DNA of 12,331 nt, from positions 1 through 12,331 of the forward strand of contig CALASN010000083.1 in assembly GCA_937888735.1 (NCBI GenBank), given 5' to 3'. The position numbers and the translations under genes were made by a program. A model generated the notes under the pieces. The model saw nothing but the letters and a program-made list of their open reading frames with translations, made no database searches and was not told the DNA's origin. The stretch is from UBA5499 sp002426275 (GTDB lineage Bacteria; Bacillota; DTU084). This document shows positions 1 to 6,920 of the stretch, in pieces. The stretch's first letter is position 1; the number at the start of each line of letters is the position of its first letter.

Positions 1-118
1 GGGGGAAGTCTGCCCTTTTTACGGCACCCCGGGCAAAATGGATGTTTTCACGCTATTCTCCCAGGAAGATGGAACAGCGTTTGCTTTTCTTCAGACCCCA
101 ACGGGCTGGCCATCCAAA

Positions 119-862
119 CTAGATTACAAAACCGCCATTGGGGCTCATTACCTGACCCGTAATAAAATCGGCAGCTTCAGATGCCAAGAAGAGCGCGCAA
201 GAGGCTATATCTCTTGTTCTTCCCAGTTTTAAAAGCGGAGTCGCTTCCGCCAGTTCGGCCAATTCTTGCGGCGATAATGAATTGTTCATCGCAGTCTTAA
301 TAATGCCCGGAGCTATACAGTTCACCTGGATATTTGCCGGGCCGAGTTCCTTGGCAAGCGCTTTGGTAAACCCGATAACGCCAGCTTTAGCGGCGGAATA
401 GTGAACTTCACAGGATCCTCCGACCAGACCCCAGATAGAAGCTACGTTAATTATTTTCCCTTTTTTCTGTCTCAGCATATATTTTAACGCGCTCTGCGAA
501 CAATTGAAGACTCCCTTTAAATCGACATTTATCATCTCATCCCATTCCCGTTGGGAGATCTCGATAAACAGCTTTTGCTGCGCGATTCCAGCATTATTGA
601 TGAGGATATCGACTCCGCCAAATCGATTGCGGCAATAATCTGTCATGGCATCAACCTGTTCCCGTTTTGAGACATCTGCTTGGAAAAGCGCTGCTGAAAA
701 GCCTCTGGAGCTAAGTCTGCGCTGGAGCTTTAATGCCTCCTCCTTGGACTGATTATAATTTATGAGCACATTATAACCTTTTATTGCAAACAGCGCCGCC
801 GTCGTTCTTCCTATCCCGCGAGAGGCGCCCGTTACAATGACGTTCTTCAACTTAGCGTTCAT
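119..862 (-). CDS. SDR-family oxidoreductase, FabG-like (247 aa)
   Basis: A classical short-chain dehydrogenase/reductase of full family length, expected to be a soluble NAD(P)H-dependent ketone or hydroxyl oxidoreductase. Seen in the sequence: a Rossmann cofactor motif TGASRGIG at residues 11-18, NNAG at 89-92, and the full catalytic tetrad Asn112, Ser142, Tyr155 and Lys159 (YxxxK). The PNGG near the C-terminus resembles the VDGG of FabG proteins. Start chosen: ATG at 862, because AAGGTG lies 6 nt upstream. A GTG at 871 would sit inside that ribosome binding site. The first 11 nt overlap the end of the SGNH remnant, so translation may be coupled to it. The family reduces 3-oxoacyl-ACP, sugars, steroids and many other substrates; with no fab genes nearby, the substrate cannot be assigned and calling it FabG proper would be a guess. 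The gene uses more AT-rich codons than the operon to the right. Confidence 0.9.
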   Translation of the reverse strand: MNAKLKNVIVTGASRGIGRTTAALFAIKGYNVLINYNQSKEEALKLQRRLSSRGFSAALFQADVSKREQVDAMTDYCRNRFGGVDILINNAGIAQQKLFIEISQREWDEMINVDLKGVFNCSQSALKYMLRQKKGKIINVASIWGLVGGSCEVHYSAAKAGVIGFTKALAKELGPANIQVNCIAPGIIKTAMNNSLSPQELAELAEATPLLKLGRTRDIASCALFLASEAADFITGQVMSPNGGFVI

Positions 863-1368
863 CACTATCACCTTGCATTATTTCTGTGGAGCCGATATCA
901 TAGTGCGACGCCAGCTCCTCAAATTCGGCAATTGAAGGTGGGACTATTCCTTGCCTCATATTCTCGTACATTTCCTGCCGGAAGGCATAGCCGAGCACCA
1001 GATCCCTGCTTTCAGCTTCAAGAAGCTTACGGATCAAGCCTTCCCTTGTCCTGCCTCTGAGCTTTGGAGTTAGCTCCCAGTCATTGACCGCGTACTCTAT
1101 GAACACGAGATCGCATTTGCGCTGGATGATATCGCGTTCAGCCCGAAATATGGCGAGCGGGCTGCCCGTAGCGCCGATTGCAGCATTCTCCACGCTGATT
1201 CTGGCGTCGGGAAAAGCGTCCCCAAACCAATTGACAACTGGTTCAGGCCAGTTATGGATACCCGCGGTGATTGAGCCTCCCAAAAAAACCGATGGTCAAC
1301 GAATGCTCCCCAAGCCGCTTCTGCGCTGAAAAACTTCCACCTGAAACCCTTTTCGCTTGCAAACTCGG
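852..1368 (-). pseudogene. SGNH/GDSL-type hydrolase remnant, frameshifted and C-terminally truncated
   Basis: The open frame 1283-852 (143 aa from a TTG) encodes the front of an SGNH hydrolase, a family of esterases and deacetylases often acting on acylated sugars. It has GGSITAG with nucleophile Ser4, a block II GATGS around residues 37-41, and a block III EYAVND with Asn67 and Asp68. Upstream in that frame is PSVF preceded by a TGA at 1298-1296. In the neighbouring frame, lines up ...SLTIGF from a TAG at 1371-1369. The two frames join into the family-typical TIGFLGGSITAG if one T is removed from the T7 run at 1282-1288. At the other end the protein stops just after HYDIGSTEIM, before any block V DxxH that supplies the catalytic Asp and His. 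I therefore read it as a broken gene. A homopolymer sequencing error could explain the frameshift but not the missing C-terminus. No convincing ribosome binding site precedes the TTG at 1362 or the one at 1283. Confidence 0.62.
869..874 (-). promoter_or_regulatory. Ribosome binding site that decides the SDR start
   Basis: AAGGTG on the minus strand, 6 nt before the ATG at 862. It lies inside the last codons of the SGNH remnant and overlaps the competing GTG at 871-869, which argues against that GTG as the start. Confidence 0.6.
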
Positions 1369-1464
1369 CTATCCAGCTTACGCCGAAAATAAAAGAATTA
1401 ACTGCTTCGCTGTGCATTTAACCGGCTGGCAGCCAAGCGCGCTTTTGCGCGGTACGCCCGAAAC

Positions 1465-1492
1465 GAAGCCCTGGCCGTTCGGCCAGGGCTTC
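1465..1492 (-). terminator. Perfect 12-bp hairpin just after the protease gene
   Basis: The stem arms 1465-1476 and 1481-1492 are perfectly complementary, with a 4-nt loop at 1477-1480. The hairpin begins 2 nt after the TGA (1497-1495) of the serine protease gene, which is the position of an intrinsic terminator. The following minus-strand sequence is only GTTTCGGG, so a proper U tract is lacking. It could act as a weak terminator or as a 3'-end stabilising structure. Confidence 0.55.
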
Positions 1493-1494
1493 CC

Positions 1495-2493
1495 TCAGAG
1501 CTCTACTTTCAGCTCTTCCAGCACCAATTTGATTGGCGAGCAAATCGTTATGGACGAAGAGCCCGCGAACAGCAAGCCCACGGCTCGTTTTTCCCGGTCC
1601 AAAACCAACGAGCCGCTGTCTCCCCCTTGGCTCATGGCGCTGCAGCCGATCTGCCCTACGAAAGTCGCCGCTCTGCCTTCACCGTAATCCACCTGCACGG
1701 CCATTTCCACCAGCTGTACAGTCCCTCTGCTGCAGCCTGTAGTGCGCCCGCTTTTCTGAACCCCCATGCCGATCTCCGCCTCTGCGATCCCGGCCGGGGC
1801 GCCGATGCCCCAAATCTGAGCGGTAATCTCTTCCGTTTTGATGGGTTTAGCCACTGCCGCATCCACATAATTGGCGGCGGACGTCTCGGTGAGAGCGCTC
1901 ACCTCAACCTGAAAGTTTTCCAACATTTTCAAAGGAACGAAACGCTCCAATTTGGCAATAGCGTCTTCTTTAGTACCTCCGTCATAGGCTCCGGGCTGCA
2001 AAATCGGATCTCCCTTGGACGCTCTCTTCTGTCTGACGCCGCTGCCGGAAGAGTTAGCGAACACGTGATTGTTGGAAAGCAGCAAAGGCTTCTTTGTCTT
2101 TTGATCTATCACTACGGCGCCAAAGGTGCCGGCTGTGATTTGATAATGGCCCATGCTGACTCCGGGACTGGCAGGACGCCATCTCTGCCGCCGCTGCGCC
2201 AGAGTCAAGTCCGGATATTCTGTAGCCTGCCGGGCCAGGCCACCTAAGGAACGCACCTTGCCCACCTCGATCACATCGGTGAGCACGCCGCCGATTTCCT
2301 TAGGCACTACGCTTTCCGCAGAGAGCGCAGATAAGGGCAACTTATGTTCCACCATCACCACCAGCGACAGCTGATCCAAATCCTGCTGCCCCACCCGTTT
2401 ACGGCCAATGCCGACTCCAATCACATTGGGGAGGGCCAACAGACGGGCCTGATGTTCTTTGAGCACTCGGCGCAATTCGATCTCGCTTACCAT
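1495..2493 (-). CDS. NAL1-like trypsin-fold serine protease (332 aa)
   Basis: A predicted serine endopeptidase of the chymotrypsin/trypsin fold, resembling the NAL1-like family found in many Bacillota. Visible: the catalytic His143 in LLSNNHVF, Asp211 in YVDAAVA, and Ser293 in QGGDSGSLV, with GGDSGS forming the oxyanion-hole motif. SGRTTGCSRGTV at about 248-259 is another recurrent motif of this group. The roughly 110-residue N-terminal region (LPNVIGVGIGRK near 21-32) is the conserved lead-in domain of these proteins. There is no signal peptide or membrane segment, so the product is probably cytoplasmic, unlike HtrA-type proteases. Start: ATG at 2493 with AGGAGG 7 nt upstream. The gene stands alone, between a SigH-like promoter and a 3' hairpin. 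Substrate and role are unknown; the triad is intact, so it should be active. Confidence 0.88.
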   Translation of the reverse strand: MVSEIELRRVLKEHQARLLALPNVIGVGIGRKRVGQQDLDQLSLVVMVEHKLPLSALSAESVVPKEIGGVLTDVIEVGKVRSLGGLARQATEYPDLTLAQRRQRWRPASPGVSMGHYQITAGTFGAVVIDQKTKKPLLLSNNHVFANSSGSGVRQKRASKGDPILQPGAYDGGTKEDAIAKLERFVPLKMLENFQVEVSALTETSAANYVDAAVAKPIKTEEITAQIWGIGAPAGIAEAEIGMGVQKSGRTTGCSRGTVQLVEMAVQVDYGEGRAATFVGQIGCSAMSQGGDSGSLVLDREKRAVGLLFAGSSSITICSPIKLVLEELKVEL

Positions 2494-2526
2494 CGCACAC
2501 CCTCCTCGCGCTTTAATCTCATTAAT

Positions 2527-2555
2527 TTATTCGACTTCCCAAAGTTTTTTCCTGC
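2527..2555 (-). promoter_or_regulatory. Candidate SigH-type promoter of the protease gene
   Basis: On the minus strand, GCAGGAAAA (2555-2547) fits the SigH -35 consensus RnAGGAwWW and GTCGAATAA (2535-2527) fits the -10 consensus RnnGAATww, 11 nt apart; the known spacing is 11-12. The -10 element ends 20 nt before the AGGAGG at 2506-2501, leaving a short leader. The surrounding 2511-2600 is strikingly AT-rich compared with the coding regions. Both half-sites and the spacing match by eye, but no genome-wide background was computed. A SigA promoter in the same AT-rich stretch cannot be excluded. Confidence 0.42.
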
Positions 2556-2610
2556 TAATTTTGAAACCTAAATTTATAAAAAAGATTTCCATAAATCCGT
2601 AGTTGTGCGG

Positions 2611-2636
2611 CCGGGGCAAGTGAACACTTGCCCCGG
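2611..2636 (-). terminator. Perfect 12-bp hairpin after the glucoamylase gene
   Basis: Arms 2611-2622 and 2625-2636 are fully complementary and GC-rich at the base; the realistic loop is 4 nt once the innermost pair opens. It starts 8 nt after the TGA (2647-2645) of the glucoamylase gene. No U run follows on the minus strand (CCGCACAAC), so as with the hairpin at 1465-1492 this is a U-poor terminator candidate. It separates the glucoamylase from the protease promoter. Confidence 0.55.
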
Positions 2637-2644
2637 AGCTCTTT

Positions 2645-4741
2645 TCATTCGGCTTTCCGGTAACGCCGCAGCACAGGCGGCGGGCAATCGTAAACTCTAC
2701 CGTGAGCTATGGAGACCAGAAGGCGAATATATTCCGCATGGCTCCAGGCAAGGGGCGTAGCCGAGCCAGTTCCTTTCCCTGTGCGCTCCCAGACTTGCTC
2801 GGGGATGAGTCCGCCTTGATTTGCAAAACGTTCCATGGCAAATAGCGCCCGCTTGGCCTCTTCTTTATTGCCGGCGGCCAATTCAAAATGTCCGCGTTCT
2901 CCGGTGAGCACAGGCCAAAGCCTCCCTTTGCCGGCGCCGCGGTAGATCTGATCTTCGGCAGGTTCTCCGTAACCGTCATGGGTATAGCGGTAAAAAGATC
3001 TGCCGCAGGGAGTATCTACTCCCAAATAACGATCCACCGCCGCCAAAGAATGTAAAATTGCCGGATCGTCGGCAGCTTTCACGCCATAACGCACCAACTC
3101 TAAGAAACCGGCGTCTATGAGCTCCCGCTGGTCGTAGCGGGCGTGACCATTGGCTAATTCCACAACCGCGCTTTTATTTGGCTCTCCGCTAGAGACCCGC
3201 AAATAATAAGGATGATCCGCCAGCGGGCCTGCTGTGGTCAGACATAAGGCTTCAATCTGCTCTCGCCAACTGTCCGCGGCTTTCAGATAACGCTGAGCGT
3301 CTTTCTCTTTTCCGAGTTCGTCGGCTATTTCCGCCAAACACACTAAAGCTGCAATCTCTGCCGCCATGGTGGAAGGCGAATAGCCGCCGTTTTCTTCCCA
3401 GCGTTCCTGAGCTGAATAAGGTCCGTGGGCAAGCAGATAGTCTCCCGCCTTTTTCAGCTGAGGATAAAGATCTTTTCTCTTCAGCCGCCAGCCAAGGAGC
3501 AAGGGAAACGCCACTTGATCCATTTGCACGTTATCCCAGTAAATTCTCCCGTCCACCCAGGCATTCTGTTTAAAGCTGCCGTCTTCTTTCTGCAGGCAGC
3601 CAATCATATAATCCAGCGCGCGGTTGGCGGAAGCCCGATCTCCCACGGCCAGAAAAGCCATGGCCACATGATACAGATCCCGCACCCAGACCAAATGATA
3701 ACCACCGCAGTTCCAGTCCCCGCATGCTTCTCCCCAAGGTATGGAAAGCGATGCCACCATGGCGCCGGGATGAAGTTTATCTTCAAGCGTTCTCAGCACC
3801 ATGGCGCTGCGGTAATAAAGCGGAGTCGCGTCTCCTTTCAGATCATCCAGGCTCCGGCAGTACGCTTCCCACTGGCGGCAATACTCCCGCTCGAGCTCTT
3901 TCCAATCTGCTGCCAGCGAAGAAAAAGCAACCTCCGCCGCTTCTTCTGCATCCGGGCCAAAGCCAAGGGCCACTGTAAACTCGCTTCTGTCCGCGGCCAG
4001 TTCCACAATTCCTTCCACGTTACCTGCCCCGGCATAGCTATATTCGCCCTCGATTCCCCGCTCCGAGAGGCCTCCAGCGCCCGCATATCCCACGGCGGCT
4101 TTGCGCCAAGGCACGGTGGTGACCAAGGCCATGGCAATGTCGTTTTCCTGCGCTACCAGACAGTCGCGCACTTCAGATGGTTCAATGCACTTTTTGCCGA
4201 AGACGCAGCGCTCTCCGCCCTGACTATCCAGGCAGTACTTAGCGCGAAAAATAGTGTCTCCTAATCCGGAATTATTAATATGTGGATTTACATATAAAAA
4301 AACTCTATAATCAGAAAGTTTCCCTACTATGGCTTCCAGCTGCACCCGGATCAAGACCGCGCTCTTCCTGGGGTGAGCGATGGTGGTCTTGCGAAGGCGA
4401 AACTTTCCGCTTTTAGACGTATTGAGCTGGGTGAAAAGCAAAGACCGCTCCTGACACTGGACGCGCTGCTCCATCCGGCTCTCGTCTTCCAGACCGTCCG
4501 GGGACAGCACAAAAAATTTGAGCTCTTTCAAATTTGGACAATCGACTGTAGGATAATAAACTTCTGTGAGCGCGCCTCCCTCCAAGGTGAACCAAACCAA
4601 GCTCTCGCGGCTCAGAGCCGTGCCCACGCCGACTTTCTTACCATAAGACCAGGTAGGATTCTTTCCGGGCCACATCGGGGCTACTCCACGGCCAGAACAA
4701 GGAATGAGCTTTCTCGCTCTCACGGTCTCCTCAATGGGCAT
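2645..4741 (-). CDS. GH15 glucoamylase / glucodextranase-type alpha-glucan hydrolase (698 aa)
   Basis: An inverting glycoside hydrolase of family 15, expected to release glucose from non-reducing ends of alpha-glucans. The N-terminal half (about 30-290) is the beta-sandwich domain of bacterial glucoamylases and glucodextranases, with LTEVYYPTVDCPN near 58-70. The second half is the (alpha/alpha)6 barrel: GGYHLVWVRDLYHVAMAF (346-363), the general acid in QERWEENGGYSPST (Glu449 or Glu450), and the general base Glu615 in LWPVLTGERGHFEL. PLAWSHAEYIRLL near the end is also typical. There is no signal peptide, so it should act in the cytoplasm, for example on glycogen or imported maltodextrins. Start: ATG at 4741, 9 nt after AGGAGG. 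The TTG at 4744, 6 nt after it, would add one Met. It begins after the terminator of the operon to its right, so it has its own unseen promoter. Some GH15 relatives cleave trehalose or dextran, so the exact substrate is open. Confidence 0.93.
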   Translation of the reverse strand: MPIEETVRARKLIPCSGRGVAPMWPGKNPTWSYGKKVGVGTALSRESLVWFTLEGGALTEVYYPTVDCPNLKELKFFVLSPDGLEDESRMEQRVQCQERSLLFTQLNTSKSGKFRLRKTTIAHPRKSAVLIRVQLEAIVGKLSDYRVFLYVNPHINNSGLGDTIFRAKYCLDSQGGERCVFGKKCIEPSEVRDCLVAQENDIAMALVTTVPWRKAAVGYAGAGGLSERGIEGEYSYAGAGNVEGIVELAADRSEFTVALGFGPDAEEAAEVAFSSLAADWKELEREYCRQWEAYCRSLDDLKGDATPLYYRSAMVLRTLEDKLHPGAMVASLSIPWGEACGDWNCGGYHLVWVRDLYHVAMAFLAVGDRASANRALDYMIGCLQKEDGSFKQNAWVDGRIYWDNVQMDQVAFPLLLGWRLKRKDLYPQLKKAGDYLLAHGPYSAQERWEENGGYSPSTMAAEIAALVCLAEIADELGKEKDAQRYLKAADSWREQIEALCLTTAGPLADHPYYLRVSSGEPNKSAVVELANGHARYDQRELIDAGFLELVRYGVKAADDPAILHSLAAVDRYLGVDTPCGRSFYRYTHDGYGEPAEDQIYRGAGKGRLWPVLTGERGHFELAAGNKEEAKRALFAMERFANQGGLIPEQVWERTGKGTGSATPLAWSHAEYIRLLVSIAHGRVYDCPPPVLRRYRKAE

Positions 4742-4750
4742 CAACGTTCC

Positions 4751-4756
4751 CCTCCT
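4751..4756 (-). promoter_or_regulatory. Ribosome binding site of the glucoamylase gene
   Basis: AGGAGG on the minus strand, 9 nt before the ATG at 4741 and 6 nt before a TTG at 4744. The two codons are adjacent, so the choice changes the protein by one residue only; ATG is preferred. Confidence 0.7.
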
Positions 4757-4869
4757 TGGACTGTTCTCCCGCTTATAGTCTTCTATCCCAGCTCGTCCTT
4801 CCCTTTAGTTACTTTTTCCCAACCTGCGCACCAAAGCGAGCGGCTGGAACCAACAATTTCCGGCTTTCC

Positions 4870-4900
4870 CAACGCAAAAAACGCCCTAAGGGCGTTTTGC
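4870..4900 (-). terminator. Intrinsic terminator closing the glmM-to-exported-protein unit
   Basis: Stem arms 4878-4886 and 4890-4898 (AAAACGCCC / GGGCGTTTT) with a 3-nt loop. On the minus strand the GC stem GGGCG runs straight into six T residues (4881-4876), the classical rho-independent form. It starts about 42 nt after the stop codon at 4942 and is the only hairpin in the window with a real U tract. It separates the long operon from the glucoamylase gene. Confidence 0.8.
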
Positions 4901-4941
4901 CGATTGAACAAGGAGATTGGGCCGCGCCTGCTCCATAATGC

Positions 4942-5742
4942 TCACGTTTTTTTCTGAGCGCTGCGCAGACGCAGACGATACAGTTCAAGCGCAGTGAAAA
5001 GCGCAAGAAAGCAGACTGTCAGCCAGACCAAAATCTTGGGCCGGGAATTGAATTTGACGCCCATCGGGAAGAGCACAGACGGCGGTTGCAAGAGCGCTTC
5101 CTGGCTCAGCCGTCCCTGGCTGTCCGGAGCCAAGAAATCGATCACCGCTCCCGCTCTCTCGCCGCCGAAATTCCAGGGACCTGCCCGCCGTTGGATCTGG
5201 CGGTAGTTGTCCGGACCGAAGCCGTCATACGAGCCCACAAGCAAATAATAACCCCAGTCCGGCCGCGGGCTGCCCAGCAGTTCTTGGGCTACCTGAGCCC
5301 GAATCGTTTTGCCGTCCGGCAAGAGCGAGACTTCCACCGGACTGCTGCCCCTGGAGCCGTAGAGAGCGGAACCTCCCCAGGGCATCAGCCGGAGCTGATG
5401 CTCCCAGCCGTGCTCCGGGTCGAAAGAAACTCCGGCACCTTCAAGCCTGGTCTCTGTCTTGCCGCCGGGCGCAGTATCCAGATAGAGATCGATCAGCTGG
5501 TGGGAGAAACCTTCCGGCGCTTGCCAGGGATTTGCCACCCTGGCAAACTCAAAATCAAAGGCAAGCCGCTTCCCATCTCCGCTGACCTGAAAACTAAGCA
5601 GATCGAAATATCCTTGTCCAGGTGAAAAAAAAGGAGCCGTAGGGTATTCTACCCCCTCGTCCCCTGCCGAATCCTCCATTTGAAAATATATCTCCTGGGC
5701 GGTAAGGCTGAAACTCAAGAGCAGCAAAAAAAGCAAAGCCAT
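4942..5742 (-). CDS. Exported, membrane-anchored protein with a glucodextranase C-terminal-type module (266 aa)
   Basis: A probable extracytoplasmic carbohydrate-binding protein. Residues 1-16 form a short hydrophobic signal (MALLFLLLLSFSLTA). About 20-215 match the C-terminal module of glucodextranases and thermococcal pullulanases: EDSAGDEGVEYPT (23-35), the FDLLSFQV strand, NPWQAPEGFSHQLIDLYLD (71-89), GW at 112-113, WGYYLLVGSYDGFGPDNYR (163-181) and WNFGG (190-194). A single membrane helix follows at about 237-253, then a basic tail (RLRLRSAQKKT), so the module sits outside the cell. Start: ATG at 5742, since GGAGG lies 8 nt upstream. A TTG at 5757 overlaps that site and is rejected, although it would add positive residues before the signal. 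There is no hydrolase domain. It lies 59 nt after alr and ends at a strong terminator, just before the GH15 gene. Ligand unknown; a starch-like glucan is a guess from family and neighbour. Confidence 0.82.
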   Translation of the reverse strand: MALLFLLLLSFSLTAQEIYFQMEDSAGDEGVEYPTAPFFSPGQGYFDLLSFQVSGDGKRLAFDFEFARVANPWQAPEGFSHQLIDLYLDTAPGGKTETRLEGAGVSFDPEHGWEHQLRLMPWGGSALYGSRGSSPVEVSLLPDGKTIRAQVAQELLGSPRPDWGYYLLVGSYDGFGPDNYRQIQRRAGPWNFGGERAGAVIDFLAPDSQGRLSQEALLQPPSVLFPMGVKFNSRPKILVWLTVCFLALFTALELYRLRLRSAQKKT

Positions 5743-5750
5743 CTTTCTTT

Positions 5751-5755
5751 CCTCC
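5751..5755 (-). promoter_or_regulatory. Ribosome binding site that decides the start of the exported protein
   Basis: GGAGG on the minus strand, 8 nt before the ATG at 5742. It overlaps the TTG at 5757-5755 that a longer reading would use, so the shorter protein is preferred. Confidence 0.7.
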
Positions 5756-5801
5756 AATATAGCTTTGCTCTATTCTTATGCCGCACCGTAAAAGTTTAGA
5801 A

Positions 5802-6920
5802 TCAATAATAGCGCGGCACGCGCCTGCCGATGGCGCAGACAATTTCGTAGTTGATGGTGTGCAATTTGGCGGCAAGTTCGTCGGCTGTGATCTCTTCCTC
5901 CCCTTGTCTGCCCAAAAGCACGACCTCATCGCCGACTTGCGGCTTGCAGCCGGCCGCCACAATGTCCGTGAGATCCAGCATGGTCTGATCCATGCAGATC
6001 CTGCCGACGATGGGCGCCCTCCTGCCGGCCACCAGCATCTGGCCGCGGTTGGACAAAAGCCTGTTGTAACCGTCTGCATAGCCCACACAGACCGTGCCCA
6101 CGACAGATGGTCTCTCAGTATGAAACGTATGGCCGTAGCTGATTCCGCAGCCAGCCGGAAGTTCTTTGATGAAATTAAGCTGGCTTTTCCAGCTCATGGC
6201 AGGCTCAAACTTAAGGTCAGAAGTGCGATCCGGCGACGGACAAAGGCCATACAGCACGATGCCAGGCCGAACAAGAGAAAACTGAGCTTCCGGAAAATTA
6301 ATGATGCCAGCCGAATTGGCCAGATGAAACACGGGTATTTCGAACCCTGCGGCAAGCAATTCGTCCCTCAGAGACTTGAACTGCGCAAGCTGCGCCTGCG
6401 CCTGAGTCTTGTCCGGCTCGTCGGCAGTGGCAAAGTGGGAAAAAACGCCTTCCACCTTGATCCCGGGTAACTCTTGCAGCCACTTGATGAAAGCCGGCGC
6501 CTGCGAAGGCCGAATGCCGATTCTTCCCATCCCCGTATCCACCTTCACGTGCACAGCGCAAGTTTTGCCCTGGCGAACCGCCTCCTCTGAGAGCGCCCTG
6601 GCCAAAGGGCAAGAAGCCACAGCCACGGTCAAGTCTGCGCCAAGCGCCACCTGGGCCTGATCCGGTTCGATCAAGCCTAAAATCAAAATCGGAGCCCCGA
6701 TGTCGGCCTCCCGCAGCTCCACTCCCTCCACAACTCTGGCCACGGCCAGCCTGCCGGCGCCGGAGCGCAATAATTCCTTGGCCACAGGCACGGCCCCATG
6801 ACCGTAAGCATTGGCCTTGACCACCGCCATGATCTCAGTTCCAGGCGCAAGGAGACCGGCGACGGTCTGACAATTTCGCCGGATGGCGGCTAGATTTACC
6901 TCCACATGGATGGGTTCCAT
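5802..6920 (-). CDS. alr: Alanine racemase (372 aa)
   Basis: A PLP-dependent enzyme interconverting L- and D-alanine in the cytoplasm; D-alanine feeds the peptidoglycan stem peptide. The PLP-binding Lys35 is in AVVKANAYGHG and the second catalytic base, Tyr262, in CGISYGHTF. Other family marks are VDTGMGRIG (127-135), SHFATADEP (161-169), VRPGIVLYG (217-225), CVGYADGYNR (278-287) and GRICMDQTMLDL (306-317). The length is normal. Start: ATG at 6920, sharing one base with the TAA of nnr (TAATG), with GAAGG 9 nt upstream; an in-frame TTG at 6941 would give 379 aa but has no better site. The linkage of acpS, nnr and alr is common in Bacillota, which supports the call. Expression is probably set by the shared operon promoter outside the window. 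Whether a second racemase exists in the genome is not visible here. Confidence 0.97.
   Translation of the reverse strand: MEPIHVEVNLAAIRRNCQTVAGLLAPGTEIMAVVKANAYGHGAVPVAKELLRSGAGRLAVARVVEGVELREADIGAPILILGLIEPDQAQVALGADLTVAVASCPLARALSEEAVRQGKTCAVHVKVDTGMGRIGIRPSQAPAFIKWLQELPGIKVEGVFSHFATADEPDKTQAQAQLAQFKSLRDELLAAGFEIPVFHLANSAGIINFPEAQFSLVRPGIVLYGLCPSPDRTSDLKFEPAMSWKSQLNFIKELPAGCGISYGHTFHTERPSVVGTVCVGYADGYNRLLSNRGQMLVAGRRAPIVGRICMDQTMLDLTDIVAAGCKPQVGDEVVLLGRQGEEEITADELAAKLHTINYEIVCAIGRRVPRYY

Noticed and set aside
48..113. Short minus-strand reading frame (21 codons) after the SDR stop
   Set aside because: No ribosome binding site and no similarity I recognise; the 118 nt at the left edge contain no supported gene.
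1097..1417. 106-codon minus-strand frame beginning with ATG upstream of the SGNH remnant
   Set aside because: It runs out of frame through the conserved GGSITAG coding region and has no family motif of its own.
1437..1453. Small GCGC-TTTT-GCGC palindrome next to the hairpin at 1465-1492
   Set aside because: A 4-bp stem is expected by chance in GC-rich sequence.
1627..2247. A 206-codon plus-strand open frame
   Set aside because: It is antisense to the serine protease, whose catalytic triad and start signal are clear; the translation is low in recognisable structure.
3425..4264. A 279-codon open frame on the plus strand inside the glucoamylase gene
   Set aside because: It is antisense to an unmistakable GH15 coding sequence, its translation shows no recognisable motif, and no ribosome binding site was seen. 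It is a shadow of the real gene, as are the other plus-strand frames.
4757..4870. Possible promoter of the glucoamylase gene with a TATAAG -10-like element
   Set aside because: A promoter must lie here because a terminator is just upstream, but no acceptable -35 element is found at 16-18 nt from TATAAG.
5743..5801. Possible promoter between alr and the exported-protein gene (CATAAGAAT, TTGATT)
   Set aside because: Spacing and matches fit neither SigA nor sporulation sigma consensus well; simple read-through from alr explains expression.
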